This document shows positions 9,489-17,062 of a DNA stretch of 64,000 nt, piece after piece (position 1 is the first letter of the stretch; each line of letters begins with the position of its first letter). The stretch is taken from contig NZ_CP098747.1 in assembly GCF_023746535.1 (NCBI RefSeq), forward strand, positions 1,432,364 through 1,496,363, written 5' to 3'. The notes below the pieces were generated by a model that did not search any database, had not been told where the DNA came from, and was given only the letters and a program-made list of their open reading frames with translations. The translations under genes were made by a program, and so were the position numbers. The stretch comes from Sneathiella marina (GTDB lineage Bacteria > Pseudomonadota > Alphaproteobacteria > Sneathiellales > Sneathiellaceae).

Positions 9489-10838
9489 ATGACGCGAAAA
9501 TATTTTGGAACGGATGGAATTCGAGGAACCGCTAATCAGGAGCCGATGACAGCTGAAATCGCTCTCAGGGTTGGTAAGTCAGCGGGGAAAAAATTTGCCG
9601 GGCGCGGGAACTTTCGGCACCGTGTTGTGATCGGTAAAGATACGAGATTATCCGGCTACATGGTTGAACCAGCATTAACAGCTGGTTTTACATCGGCAGG
9701 AATGGACGTCATCCTGGTCGGTCCGCTGCCGACACCTGCAATCGCGATGCTCACAAGGTCGTTACGTGCGGATCTCGGTGTGATGATCTCAGCATCCCAT
9801 AATTCATTTGAAGATAATGGAATAAAGCTGTTTGGCCCGGATGGTTATAAGCTGTCTGACGAGGTCGAGATGAGCATTGAAGAGGATATCATAGACGATA
9901 GTAATATCGTCTTGGCGGAACCAAAACTACTAGGTCGGGCCCAACGCCTTGATGATGCACAAGGAAGGTATATTGAATTCGCCAAGAGCAGCTTTCCGCG
10001 CCGCCAGCTTTTGAAGGGCCTCAAGATTGTTGTCGATTGTGCGAACGGTGCCGCTTACAAAGTGGCGCCGACAGTTCTGTGGGAACTGGAAGCTGACGTT
10101 ATTTCCATGGGTGTTTCACCAAACGGATTTAATATTAATAAGGATTGTGGATCCACCTCAACGGCAGCTATGTGCAAACGTGTTGTTGAGGAGGGAGCGG
10201 ATCTGGGGATCGCTCTTGACGGTGATGCCGATCGGCTCTTGATATGTGATGAAAAAGGACGATTGATTGACGGGGATCAATTAATGGCCCTTATTGCGAA
10301 AACCTGGCAGCAACGCGATCAATTGCGAGGTGGTGGTATTGTTTCCACCGTAATGTCCAACATGGGCCTTGAAAAATTCCTGGAGGATATCAACCTTACT
10401 CTGGTGCGTACGGGCGTTGGCGATCGTTATGTGGTCGAACATATGCGCCGACATGATTTCAATGTCGGCGGGGAGCAGTCGGGACATATCGTTCTCAATG
10501 ATTATAGTACGACTGGTGATGGATTGATTGCAGCGCTTCAGGTTCTTTCCGTGATTGTTGATGAAAAAAAGCCGGTGAGTGAGGTCTGTCATAATTTTGA
10601 GCCCTATCCGCAGGTCCTGAAGAATGTACGCTTTAAAAAAGGCGACCCTCTGGCAGCGGAAGCGGTCAAAAAAGCCATTAATGACGGGGAAATTCGCCTA
10701 GGCAATGAGGGGCGCCTGCTGATCCGTAAATCAGGAACTGAACCATTGATCCGAGTAATGGGCGAGGGGGTAAATGACGACTTAGTTAATGAGATCGTTG
10801 ATAATATTGTAAGTGAAGTAACGGCTTCGGCCGAGTAA
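9489..10838 (+). CDS. glmM: GlmM, phosphoglucosamine mutase
   Basis: A 449-residue alpha-D-phosphohexomutase. The opening [10 protein letters not shown] is diagnostic; the phosphoserine loop [12 protein letters not shown] places the catalytic Ser at 103, the metal-binding DGDADR follows in domain 3, and [12 protein letters not shown] near the C-terminus is the phosphate-binding loop. It turns glucosamine-6-phosphate into glucosamine-1-phosphate for UDP-GlcNAc, peptidoglycan and lipopolysaccharide synthesis in the cytoplasm. Length matches the family (about 445). It is 63 bases after folP and 19 bases before thiD. Confidence 0.97.
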   Translation: MTRKYFGTDGIRGTANQEPMTAEIALRVGKSAGKKFAGRGNFRHRVVIGKDTRLSGYMVEPALTAGFTSAGMDVILVGPLPTPAIAMLTRSLRADLGVMISASHNSFEDNGIKLFGPDGYKLSDEVEMSIEEDIIDDSNIVLAEPKLLGRAQRLDDAQGRYIEFAKSSFPRRQLLKGLKIVVDCANGAAYKVAPTVLWELEADVISMGVSPNGFNINKDCGSTSTAAMCKRVVEEGADLGIALDGDADRLLICDEKGRLIDGDQLMALIAKTWQQRDQLRGGGIVSTVMSNMGLEKFLEDINLTLVRTGVGDRYVVEHMRRHDFNVGGEQSGHIVLNDYSTTGDGLIAALQVLSVIVDEKKPVSEVCHNFEPYPQVLKNVRFKKGDPLAAEAVKKAINDGEIRLGNEGRLLIRKSGTEPLIRVMGEGVNDDLVNEIVDNIVSEVTASAE

Positions 10839-10857
10839 AATAAAACGGGGGGAGTCC

Positions 10858-11661
10858 ATGCAAGGACGAGTTTTAATCATCGCTGGTTCTGATTCCGGCG
10901 GTGGTGCTGGTATCCAGGCTGACATAAAAACTGTGACAGCGCTTAATGGATTTGCCGCGACTGCGATTACCGCGCTAACAGCGCAAAATACATTGGGGGT
11001 TCAATCAATTGAGGACGTTTCCGCGCAGTTCGTAATCGAACAAATTCGGGTAGTTCTTGAAGACATTGGCGCAGATGCCATTAAAATTGGCATGCTGCAT
11101 CGCCGCGAAATCGTCGAGGCAGTTGCTGACTATTTTGATGCCGAAAATAATTTACCACCCGTAATTCTCGACCCGGTAATGATCGCCAAGGGCGGGGCGG
11201 CTCTGGTCGCCGATGATGCAAGTGACGCCATTAAGTCACGGTTAATTACCTCCCACACACATATTCTCACGCCAAATATTCCCGAAGCTGAACAACTCAC
11301 CGGCTTAAAAATCGAGAGTTTGTCGGATATGGAGAAAGCTGGGCGCAAATTGCTGGAGATGGGACCGATTGCCGTATTGATGAAAGGCGGTCATAGAGAC
11401 GGCGAATATGTAGTAGACCTACTGGTTTCGCCAGAAGGTGTGCAAAGCTTTTCTCATGAACGCTTTGACACGCTTCATACCCATGGCACGGGCTGTACGC
11501 TATCTTCCGCCATCGCGACGGGAATTGCTCAAGGCTTCCCCGTTAAAAAAGCGATTGGACGGGCACTAAGATATGTCCATACCGCAATTGAACAGGCGCC
11601 GGGTATCGGCGGTGGACATGGCCCGCTTGATCATGCCCACAACGTAATGCCCTTTGATTAG
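10858..11661 (+). CDS. thiD: ThiD, hydroxymethylpyrimidine (phosphate) kinase
   Basis: A 267-residue ribokinase-fold enzyme starting LIIAGSDSGGGAGIQADIKT, the HMP-binding N-terminal signature, with TLHTHGTGCTLSSAIAT near the C-terminus containing the GTGC anion hole and catalytic Cys region. It phosphorylates 4-amino-5-hydroxymethyl-2-methylpyrimidine twice in thiamine synthesis or salvage. GGGGGAG is 4 bases before the ATG. It directly follows glmM and is the last + gene before the convergent minus-strand cluster. No other thiamine gene is nearby, so it may act in salvage or serve a scattered pathway. Confidence 0.95.
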   Translation: MQGRVLIIAGSDSGGGAGIQADIKTVTALNGFAATAITALTAQNTLGVQSIEDVSAQFVIEQIRVVLEDIGADAIKIGMLHRREIVEAVADYFDAENNLPPVILDPVMIAKGGAALVADDASDAIKSRLITSHTHILTPNIPEAEQLTGLKIESLSDMEKAGRKLLEMGPIAVLMKGGHRDGEYVVDLLVSPEGVQSFSHERFDTLHTHGTGCTLSSAIATGIAQGFPVKKAIGRALRYVHTAIEQAPGIGGGHGPLDHAHNVMPFD

Positions 11662-11685
11662 ATAGGGCGTTTAGCGCATAAAAAG

Positions 11686-12858
11686 TCAGATTTTGCCAAG
11701 AACGTCGATCAATTTATCGATTTCATTCTCGGTGTTATAATAATGGAAGGATGACCTTATCAGCCTGTCGATGCCTCGTTTGTTCAAGTCAAATCGGGTG
11801 CTGTTAATATCGGTTATGGACACGTTGATTTTATTGTCGGTCAAATGTGCCTTTATCGCATCTACGGAATGATCCCTATGCTCGAAGGTGACAATACCTC
11901 CTTTTTCAGCGCCGATATCCTGAACGGTTACGCCAGGAATTTGCGAAAGGGCTGTTCGCGCAGTCGCAGCAATCTCACGCAAGCGCGCTGAGGCTGCGTC
12001 GATACCGATTTCCTGCAAATAATCAATTGCTGTTCCGAGCCCGATTACGCCTGCTGTATTGAACTCCCAGTTTTCAAACCTTCTGGCACTCGGATCCATT
12101 TCGTAGGAAGTCAGTTCCGTCCATCTGGCGCTATGCAAGTCCAGGAATGGTGGATCCAGTTCACCCAGAAATCCTTTGCGGACATAGAGAAAACCCGTCC
12201 CTCTCGGTCCCCGTATATATTTCCGGCCTGTCGCGGATAGCATATCGCAACCAATGGCTTCGACATCAATAGGAATTTGCCCGACAGCCTGGCAAGCATC
12301 CAGTAAATAGGGAATACCATGACGCTGGGCGACGACACCAATATCGGCAGCCGGATTAATAAGGCCGCCGTTGGTGGGTATATGGGTTACGGATATCAAT
12401 TTAACCCTGTCGTCGATCATGTTTTCGAGGGCGGTCACGTCCATCTGGCCGCTATCGTCGCTGGGAACGAAATCAATAACAACACCCTTGCGCTCGGCCA
12501 TTTGCAGATAGGCAATGACATTGGCTGCATATTCCGCCTCCGCCGTTAAAATGCGGTCACCTGGTTGGAAATGTAGACCGTAAAAAGCCATTTGCCAGGC
12601 GACGGTCGCATTTTCGACGAGCGCTATTTCAGATCGATCACAGTTTATGAGCTCGGCAATTGCATCATAGGTCCGTTCAAAAGCCGGTTTGGCACGTGCA
12701 GCTGCTTCGTAGCCACCGATATTGAGCTCCAAATCCAGATGGTCTTTAACCGACAGATATACAGGGAGTGGCATCAGGGCTGCTCCCGCATTGTTCAGGT
12801 GAACACGATTTTGTATGCCCGGTGTTTCTTGCCGGATCTTGTCAATATTGAAAGACAT
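11686..12858 (-). CDS. Class V aminotransferase-fold PLP enzyme (cysteine desulfurase-like)
   Basis: I place the start at the ATG at 12858, giving 390 residues (MSFNIDKIRQ...); the longer open frame to 12933 overlaps the upstream gene. The protein has the fold-type-I PLP architecture of the class V family: the cofactor Asp in LLDACQAVGQ and the Schiff-base Lys in SATGRKYIRGPRGTGFLYV. That motif is typical of selenocysteine-lyase/isopenicillin-epimerase-like members rather than IscS. The substrate cannot be read from the sequence. It is the last of three minus-strand genes (start 15003, then aldo/keto reductase, then this), separated by 16 bases, and is almost surely in an operon with them. 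Confidence 0.85.
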   Translation of the reverse strand: MSFNIDKIRQETPGIQNRVHLNNAGAALMPLPVYLSVKDHLDLELNIGGYEAAARAKPAFERTYDAIAELINCDRSEIALVENATVAWQMAFYGLHFQPGDRILTAEAEYAANVIAYLQMAERKGVVIDFVPSDDSGQMDVTALENMIDDRVKLISVTHIPTNGGLINPAADIGVVAQRHGIPYLLDACQAVGQIPIDVEAIGCDMLSATGRKYIRGPRGTGFLYVRKGFLGELDPPFLDLHSARWTELTSYEMDPSARRFENWEFNTAGVIGLGTAIDYLQEIGIDAASARLREIAATARTALSQIPGVTVQDIGAEKGGIVTFEHRDHSVDAIKAHLTDNKINVSITDINSTRFDLNKRGIDRLIRSSFHYYNTENEIDKLIDVLGKI

Positions 12859-12874
12859 TGAGTTTTTTTCCTGA

Positions 12875-13858
12875 TTAACTATGGCCGGAAACGTTGTGAG
12901 GAACATAGGCATCATTGAGCCGTGCAAGTTCATCTACATCCAGCGAAATATCCAAAGCGGCTATGGCTTCATCCAGTTGATACATTTTACTGGCACCGAT
13001 GATAGGGGCCGTAATATTTGGACTATGATGAACCCAGGCCAATGCAATCTGCGCATTTGAAACGCCCCGGGAGGTCGCGATATCCGTAACGATATCAAGG
13101 ACGTCGTAATCGGCGTCCTGGCCATATTTCAAGGCTTTGGCGATACCGTCTGTTCGGGAGCGAACTGTTTCGCCGTCATTTCCTTTTTTCTTGTTTCCGG
13201 TCAAAAAGCCACGGGCAAGGGGGGACCAGGGAATTACGCCAATTCCTTGGTCTTCACAAAGCGGCAGCATTTCCCGTTCTTCTTCGCGATAAACAAGATT
13301 ATAGGCATTTTGCATGGAAATGAATTTGGCCCAGCCATTTTTCTCGGAAATATTGAGGGCCTTCATAAATTGCCAGGCATGCATGGAAGATGCGCCAATA
13401 TACCGGACTTTTCCTGATTTTACGACATCATGCAGGGCCTCAAGGGTTTCCTCGATCGGCGTGTCATAATCCCATCGATGGATTTGGTATAAATCCACAT
13501 AATCCGTACCCAGACGGGTGAGAGAGTCGTCGATCGCATGCATGATATGTTTGCGGGACAGTCCGCTATGCATCGGGTTGTCAGACATTCCATAATAGAC
13601 TTTCGTGGCAACCACAACCTCGTCACGACGAGCAAAATCCTTTAAGGCGCGCCCCAGAATTTCTTCGGATGCACCCAATGAGTACATATCGGCTGTATCA
13701 AAAAAGTTTATTCCCTGTTCAAGTGCGCGTTTGATAAAGGGTCGGCTTTCCGCTTCCGGAAGGACCCATTCTCGCCAGTTGGGATCGCCATAGGTCATGG
13801 TCCCAAGGCATAGTTCGCTTATTTTTAAGCCGGAGTTTCCGAGTTGCTTAAGTTTCAT
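12875..13858 (-). CDS. Aldo/keto reductase
   Basis: A 327-residue NADPH-dependent TIM-barrel oxidoreductase. The catalytic tetrad is visible: Asp and Tyr in FFDTADMYS, Lys in VVATKVYYG, and His in YQIHRWD. The cofactor-binding part includes IPWSPLARGFLTG. It is closest in style to the AKR family members related to YajO/potassium-channel beta subunits. The gene sits 2 bases downstream of one PLP enzyme and 16 bases upstream of another, which suggests all three act on one substrate series, for example reduction of a carbonyl produced by a PLP-dependent step. That pairing is inference. Confidence 0.93.
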   Translation of the reverse strand: MKLKQLGNSGLKISELCLGTMTYGDPNWREWVLPEAESRPFIKRALEQGINFFDTADMYSLGASEEILGRALKDFARRDEVVVATKVYYGMSDNPMHSGLSRKHIMHAIDDSLTRLGTDYVDLYQIHRWDYDTPIEETLEALHDVVKSGKVRYIGASSMHAWQFMKALNISEKNGWAKFISMQNAYNLVYREEEREMLPLCEDQGIGVIPWSPLARGFLTGNKKKGNDGETVRSRTDGIAKALKYGQDADYDVLDIVTDIATSRGVSNAQIALAWVHHSPNITAPIIGASKMYQLDEAIAALDISLDVDELARLNDAYVPHNVSGHS

Positions 13859-13860
13859 TT

Positions 13861-15003
13861 TTATCTCCGTTTCAGGGCATCGGACAGGGCGAGAACTAGC
13901 CTGTCGGCATCTTGATCTGTATTGAAAAGATGTGGGGTGATCCGCAAAGAAGCGCCACGCACTGATATATATATATTCTCTGCAACAAGGGTTTCAAGCA
14001 GATTTGCCGGAAGGCCATCCCGATGGCGAAGTCCGAGAAAATGCCCGGCTCGAAGGGGTTCCGGTATTGCTTGCATACCCAGTTCGGAACAGCGCTCCGC
14101 GATAGCTCGGGTTCGAAGACTTAAAGTCTCCTGAATGTTAGTTACACCCCATTCCAGCAACTGCTCCAGCGCTGCAATAGCCATGGGCATCAGCGAGAAA
14201 TTCGCGCGCTCACCCATATCAAACCGAAGAGCGCCTTCCTGATAGTCATTGCGATAATCGACCAGGCCGGAAAAATTTTCTGAACCGCCACGATTGAGCC
14301 AGTTATATTCAAGGGGTTCACCGGAATGATGTTCAGGTGCCACATACATAAACCCAAGACTATACGGGCCGAGCATCCATTTATAGGTAGCTGCGATCAT
14401 AAAGTCAGGCTGGATTTTTGCGACATCAAAGGGCAGAGCGCCGATTGACTGTGTAATGTCCAAAACAAGCTTTGCCCCATGTGCCCGTAATTTATCCCCA
14501 ATCGCCTCCAGGTCCAGCAATGACCCATCGGTCCAATGAATATGGCCAAGGGCTGCAATGGCAGTGTCATCGTCAATGGCAGCTAGAACAGCCGTCGTCC
14601 AGTCAAAATCAGCAGGCGTTTTGATGGTAACAACTTCGGCGCCCGTCCGTGCGGAAAGCTCATTCCAGCAATAGACATTTGACGGAAATTGATCTTGCAA
14701 TACCAGGATCTTCTGACCGGCCGACACGGCAATATTTTTTGCGGCAATGGCAAGGCCGTAAGATGCACTTGGAATGATGGCAATGCTGCTTGCATCCGCA
14801 TTGACCATCTGACCGAACAGGCTTCGGGCCTGATCCGGAAGCGTAAAGAAATCAGTAGGAGTCATTTCCCACGGCGATGATTTGCGATCTACTCCGTAAT
14901 AGCCTGCAGTACGAACGCTTTTAAGCTGCGGTGACATATATCCGCAGTTAAAATAGGTAATGGACTCTGGTATATCAAAAAGATGGCGCTGACAGGGAAT
15001 CAT
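13861..15003 (-). CDS. Class V aminotransferase-fold PLP enzyme (kynureninase/lyase-like)
   Basis: The ATG at 15003 gives about 380 residues; an in-frame TTG at 15024 would add seven. The cofactor Asp lies in LVLDITQSIGA and the Schiff-base Lys in AATYKWMLGPYSLGF, a TYKW motif of class V PLP enzymes. The C-terminal part (ISVRGASLRITPHLFNTDQDADRL, shown here only as start and end) resembles kynureninase and selenocysteine-lyase-like proteins. It shares only general fold with the enzyme at 11686-12858, so the cluster holds two different PLP enzymes. It is the first gene of the minus operon and is preceded by a perfect inverted repeat at 15016-15049. Specific substrate unknown. Confidence 0.83.
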   Translation of the reverse strand: MIPCQRHLFDIPESITYFNCGYMSPQLKSVRTAGYYGVDRKSSPWEMTPTDFFTLPDQARSLFGQMVNADASSIAIIPSASYGLAIAAKNIAVSAGQKILVLQDQFPSNVYCWNELSARTGAEVVTIKTPADFDWTTAVLAAIDDDTAIAALGHIHWTDGSLLDLEAIGDKLRAHGAKLVLDITQSIGALPFDVAKIQPDFMIAATYKWMLGPYSLGFMYVAPEHHSGEPLEYNWLNRGGSENFSGLVDYRNDYQEGALRFDMGERANFSLMPMAIAALEQLLEWGVTNIQETLSLRTRAIAERCSELGMQAIPEPLRAGHFLGLRHRDGLPANLLETLVAENIYISVRGASLRITPHLFNTDQDADRLVLALSDALKRR

Positions 15004-15015
15004 GGGGGGAAAACC

Positions 15016-15049
15016 TCGAGGCAAAAACAGAGTCGTATTTTTGCCTCGA
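15016..15049. promoter_or_regulatory. Perfect 12-bp inverted repeat just upstream of the PLP/AKR operon
   Basis: Arms TCGAGGCAAAAA (15016-15027) and TTTTTGCCTCGA (15038-15049) are exact reverse complements separated by 10 bases. The repeat begins 13 bases upstream of the ATG at 15003. Arm length and centre-to-centre spacing suit a dimeric regulator; it could also fold in the 5' leader and mask translation start. No U-run follows in the minus direction, so it is not a terminator for the upstream DUF1203 gene. Confidence 0.6.
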
Positions 15050-15104
15050 ATTCATCGTTTTACCAGTTCTTTATTGTCCTAGTGACAATATTAACTGCCC
15101 CAAA

Positions 15105-15587
15105 CTACTCCTCATGCATGGGTTCAATTCGAAATTGATAACAGTTATTTGTCGCAGAGCGCGCATGGACGAACCTTACCTCTTTAGTGGCGAGTATTTT
15201 TTGTGCGGCAACCTCGATTTGATCGGGCCGCACTGTTTGCCCTGTACCATACACAATTCGCTCATTTTCATCATATCCACGTAATAGCAACCCTGCCCGT
15301 TGCCGATACATTTCTGGCAAGGTTTGCAAATCTTCATACGCCGCGCATTCCTCTGCGTGAAGAAAAATGGGTCCCTGCTCTGAGTAGGGTTGGCGCGTTG
15401 TGAAAGGACGATGGGCTACTATCAAATATTCGTCACCCTCGGCAATTTCCGCGAGACAAAAACGGCAAGCATTCCCATCCCCGTCTGAAATATGGCGTTC
15501 GGGGGTGTTGCCATCTGCATCTGGATGTCCATTTTGAAGAAGACGAACTTGGTCTTTTGGCAATGGGGTGAAGTTTAATTTGGGCAT
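15105..15587 (-). CDS. DUF1203 family protein
   Basis: A 160-residue protein that I recognise by pattern as DUF1203: a CRFCLAEIAEGDEYLIVAHRPF-like centre (only partly listed), the motif GPIFLHAEEC, and a C-terminal HARSATNNCY stretch where the Asn/Cys region is conserved. The family has no established function. CRFC and a later Cys could bind a metal, but this is speculation. It is transcribed away from serC across a 281-bp region rich in inverted repeats, and its end is about 80 bases from the inverted repeat of the PLP/AKR operon on the same strand, so it may or may not belong to that operon. Confidence 0.75.
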   Translation of the reverse strand: MPKLNFTPLPKDQVRLLQNGHPDADGNTPERHISDGDGNACRFCLAEIAEGDEYLIVAHRPFTTRQPYSEQGPIFLHAEECAAYEDLQTLPEMYRQRAGLLLRGYDENERIVYGTGQTVRPDQIEVAAQKILATKEVRFVHARSATNNCYQFRIEPMHEE

Positions 15588-15636
15588 GGGGTGCGGTCTC
15601 CTGATGTGTAAATAAGGCTAATCTAGACAAGCCCCG

Positions 15637-15668
15637 ATTTCGAACTATCCGGAATCCGGGTTCGAAAT
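15637..15668. promoter_or_regulatory. Nested perfect inverted repeat in the DUF1203-serC intergenic region
   Basis: Arms ATTTCGAAC (15637-15645) and GTTCGAAAT (15660-15668) are exact complements, and the 14-base interval contains a second palindrome CCGGA-A-TCCGG (15649-15659). Both share one centre almost exactly. It lies 50 bases upstream of the DUF1203 start on the minus strand. An operator or a strong hairpin in the DUF1203 leader are both possible. Confidence 0.6.
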
Positions 15669-15707
15669 ATTTGATCGATTCTGTCCGATCATCTCTAGTA
15701 ATTGTCG

Positions 15708-15722
15708 GAATTGGAACAATTC
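15708..15722. promoter_or_regulatory. 15-bp palindrome GAATTG-GAA-CAATTC
   Basis: Perfect 6-bp arms with a 3-base centre, the geometry of many TetR- or MarR-type operators. It sits between the DUF1203 and serC genes, about 75 bases upstream of the putative serC promoter. A partly overlapping arm pair AATTGT (15700) and ACAATT (15716) is also present. Confidence 0.4.
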
Positions 15723-15783
15723 AAATCAGGTGATCCGAATTCGCCGCAGAAATCTTTAGTATATTGCAGTGCAAAATTTTCCG

Positions 15784-15812
15784 TTGACAGGGGAGCCGAA
15801 ATTTTGTCTATG
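15784..15812 (+). promoter_or_regulatory. Putative serC promoter
   Basis: TTGACA at 15784-15789 is a perfect -35; 17 bases later lies TCTATG, a poor -10. The element is flanked by an inverted repeat CAAAATTT (15772-15779) and AAATTTTG (15799-15806) that would cover the -35 and spacer, which could be an operator. Transcription would begin near 15820 and leave a leader of about 50 bases before serC. Confidence 0.4.
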
Positions 15813-15868
15813 AACGGCGGGCCACATCCCCCCACCGGGATGCTCTAGACTGGAAGGTTTAGTTTATT
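15813..15868 (+). ncRNA. Candidate structured serC leader
   Basis: The leader before serC can form two mutually exclusive hairpins: CATCCC (15825-15830) with GGGATG (15837-15842), or CGG.GGG (15815-15821) with CCC....CCG (15828-15837). The likely ribosome site GGAAGG (15852-15857) is just downstream. A conserved serC RNA motif is known from the same position in Alphaproteobacteria; I cannot confirm by eye that this matches its consensus. Confidence 0.35.
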
Positions 15869-17032
15869 ATGACAGAAGAACTGCGTCCGGAGATACGCAC
15901 AAACTCTCCCTTGTTTTCATCCGGCCCTTGCGCAAAGCACCCCGGATGGTCTCTCAAAAACCTCGAAAATGCCAGCCTTGGTCGATCTCATAGATCCGCC
16001 GAAGGTAAAGCAAGACTAAAAGCTGTTATTGATCAGCATCGTGAAATTCTGGAAATTCCGGATGATTACAAAATCGGAATTGTGCCGGGTTCCGACACAG
16101 GCGCTGTCGAAATGGCCCTGTGGTCCTTACTTGGCGCGCGTCCCGTCAATATGCTCGCCTGGGAAAGTTTTGGTGCCGGCTGGGCAACCGATGTTGTCAA
16201 GCAGCTCAAGCTTCAAAATGCTGAGGTGACGACAGCAGACTATGGTGACATTCCTGATCTGTCGGTCGTTGACTGGAAGAAAGATGTTGTCTTCACCTGG
16301 AACGGAACGACATCCGGTGTGTGCGCTCCGAATGGCGACTGGATTGATAATGACCGTGAAGGTCTGGCAATTTGCGATGCGACCTCGGCTGTATTTGCCA
16401 TGGAACTTCCCTGGGGAAAACTGGATGTCGTCACTTGGTCATGGCAGAAAGTCCTGGGCGGGGAAGCTGCTCACGGCATGCTTGTTTTAAGCCCACGTGC
16501 CGTGGAGCGCCTGGAAAGCTATACTCCAGCTTGGCCGCTACCAAAAATTTTCCGCATGACGAAGGGTGGCAAACTCATCGATGGAATTTTTGTGGGAGAA
16601 ACAATTAATACGCCTTCAATGCTGGCAGTAGAAGATGTGTTGGCCGCCTTGAAGTGGTCAGCGAGTATCGGCGGTGGAAAAGGAATGATTGCGCGGGCAA
16701 ATGCCAACGCCGGTGTTGTTGATGAGTGGATCGCAACATCGGATTGGGCGGATTATGTCGCGCTGGATCCTGCCTGTCGCAGTACGACATCGATTTGCCT
16801 GAAAATTACCTCGGATTGGTTTTTGAATCTTCCCGAGGATGAACAGCCCAAGGCGGCGAAAAAGCTGGTGGCGATACTGGCCGACGAGGGCATTGCCCTT
16901 GATATCGGATCGCACCGGGATGCGCCGGCAGGGCTTCGTATTTGGGCAGGCTCGACAGTGGAAGCATCTGATCTGAAAGCACTTATGCCGTGGCTCGATT
17001 GGGCCTACGCAACCTTAAAATCAACCTATTAA
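15869..17032 (+). CDS. serC: SerC, phosphoserine transaminase (alphaproteobacterial type)
   Basis: A 387-residue fold-type-I PLP enzyme of the alphaproteobacterial SerC branch: [13 protein letters not shown] at the start, [16 protein letters not shown], the cofactor Asp in [12 protein letters not shown] and the Schiff-base Lys in [13 protein letters not shown]. It turns 3-phosphohydroxypyruvate and glutamate into 3-phosphoserine, the second step of serine synthesis, and may also act in pyridoxal phosphate synthesis. serA follows after 30 bases, so the two act in sequence from one transcript. The start is the ATG at 15869 behind GGAAGG. Confidence 0.96.
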   Translation: MTEELRPEIRTNSPLFSSGPCAKHPGWSLKNLENASLGRSHRSAEGKARLKAVIDQHREILEIPDDYKIGIVPGSDTGAVEMALWSLLGARPVNMLAWESFGAGWATDVVKQLKLQNAEVTTADYGDIPDLSVVDWKKDVVFTWNGTTSGVCAPNGDWIDNDREGLAICDATSAVFAMELPWGKLDVVTWSWQKVLGGEAAHGMLVLSPRAVERLESYTPAWPLPKIFRMTKGGKLIDGIFVGETINTPSMLAVEDVLAALKWSASIGGGKGMIARANANAGVVDEWIATSDWADYVALDPACRSTTSICLKITSDWFLNLPEDEQPKAAKKLVAILADEGIALDIGSHRDAPAGLRIWAGSTVEASDLKALMPWLDWAYATLKSTY

Positions 17033-17062
17033 GTTTAATTCCCAACCTTGAGGAATAGAAAA

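Noticed and set aside
12592-12861. Small + frames over the class V aminotransferase
   Set aside because: They lie wholly within the minus-strand PLP enzyme, which has clear motifs, and have no independent support.
15660-15672. GGTTCGAAAT resembling a tRNA T-arm
   Set aside because: No acceptor, D-arm or anticodon arm can be folded around it; it is one arm of the inverted repeat.
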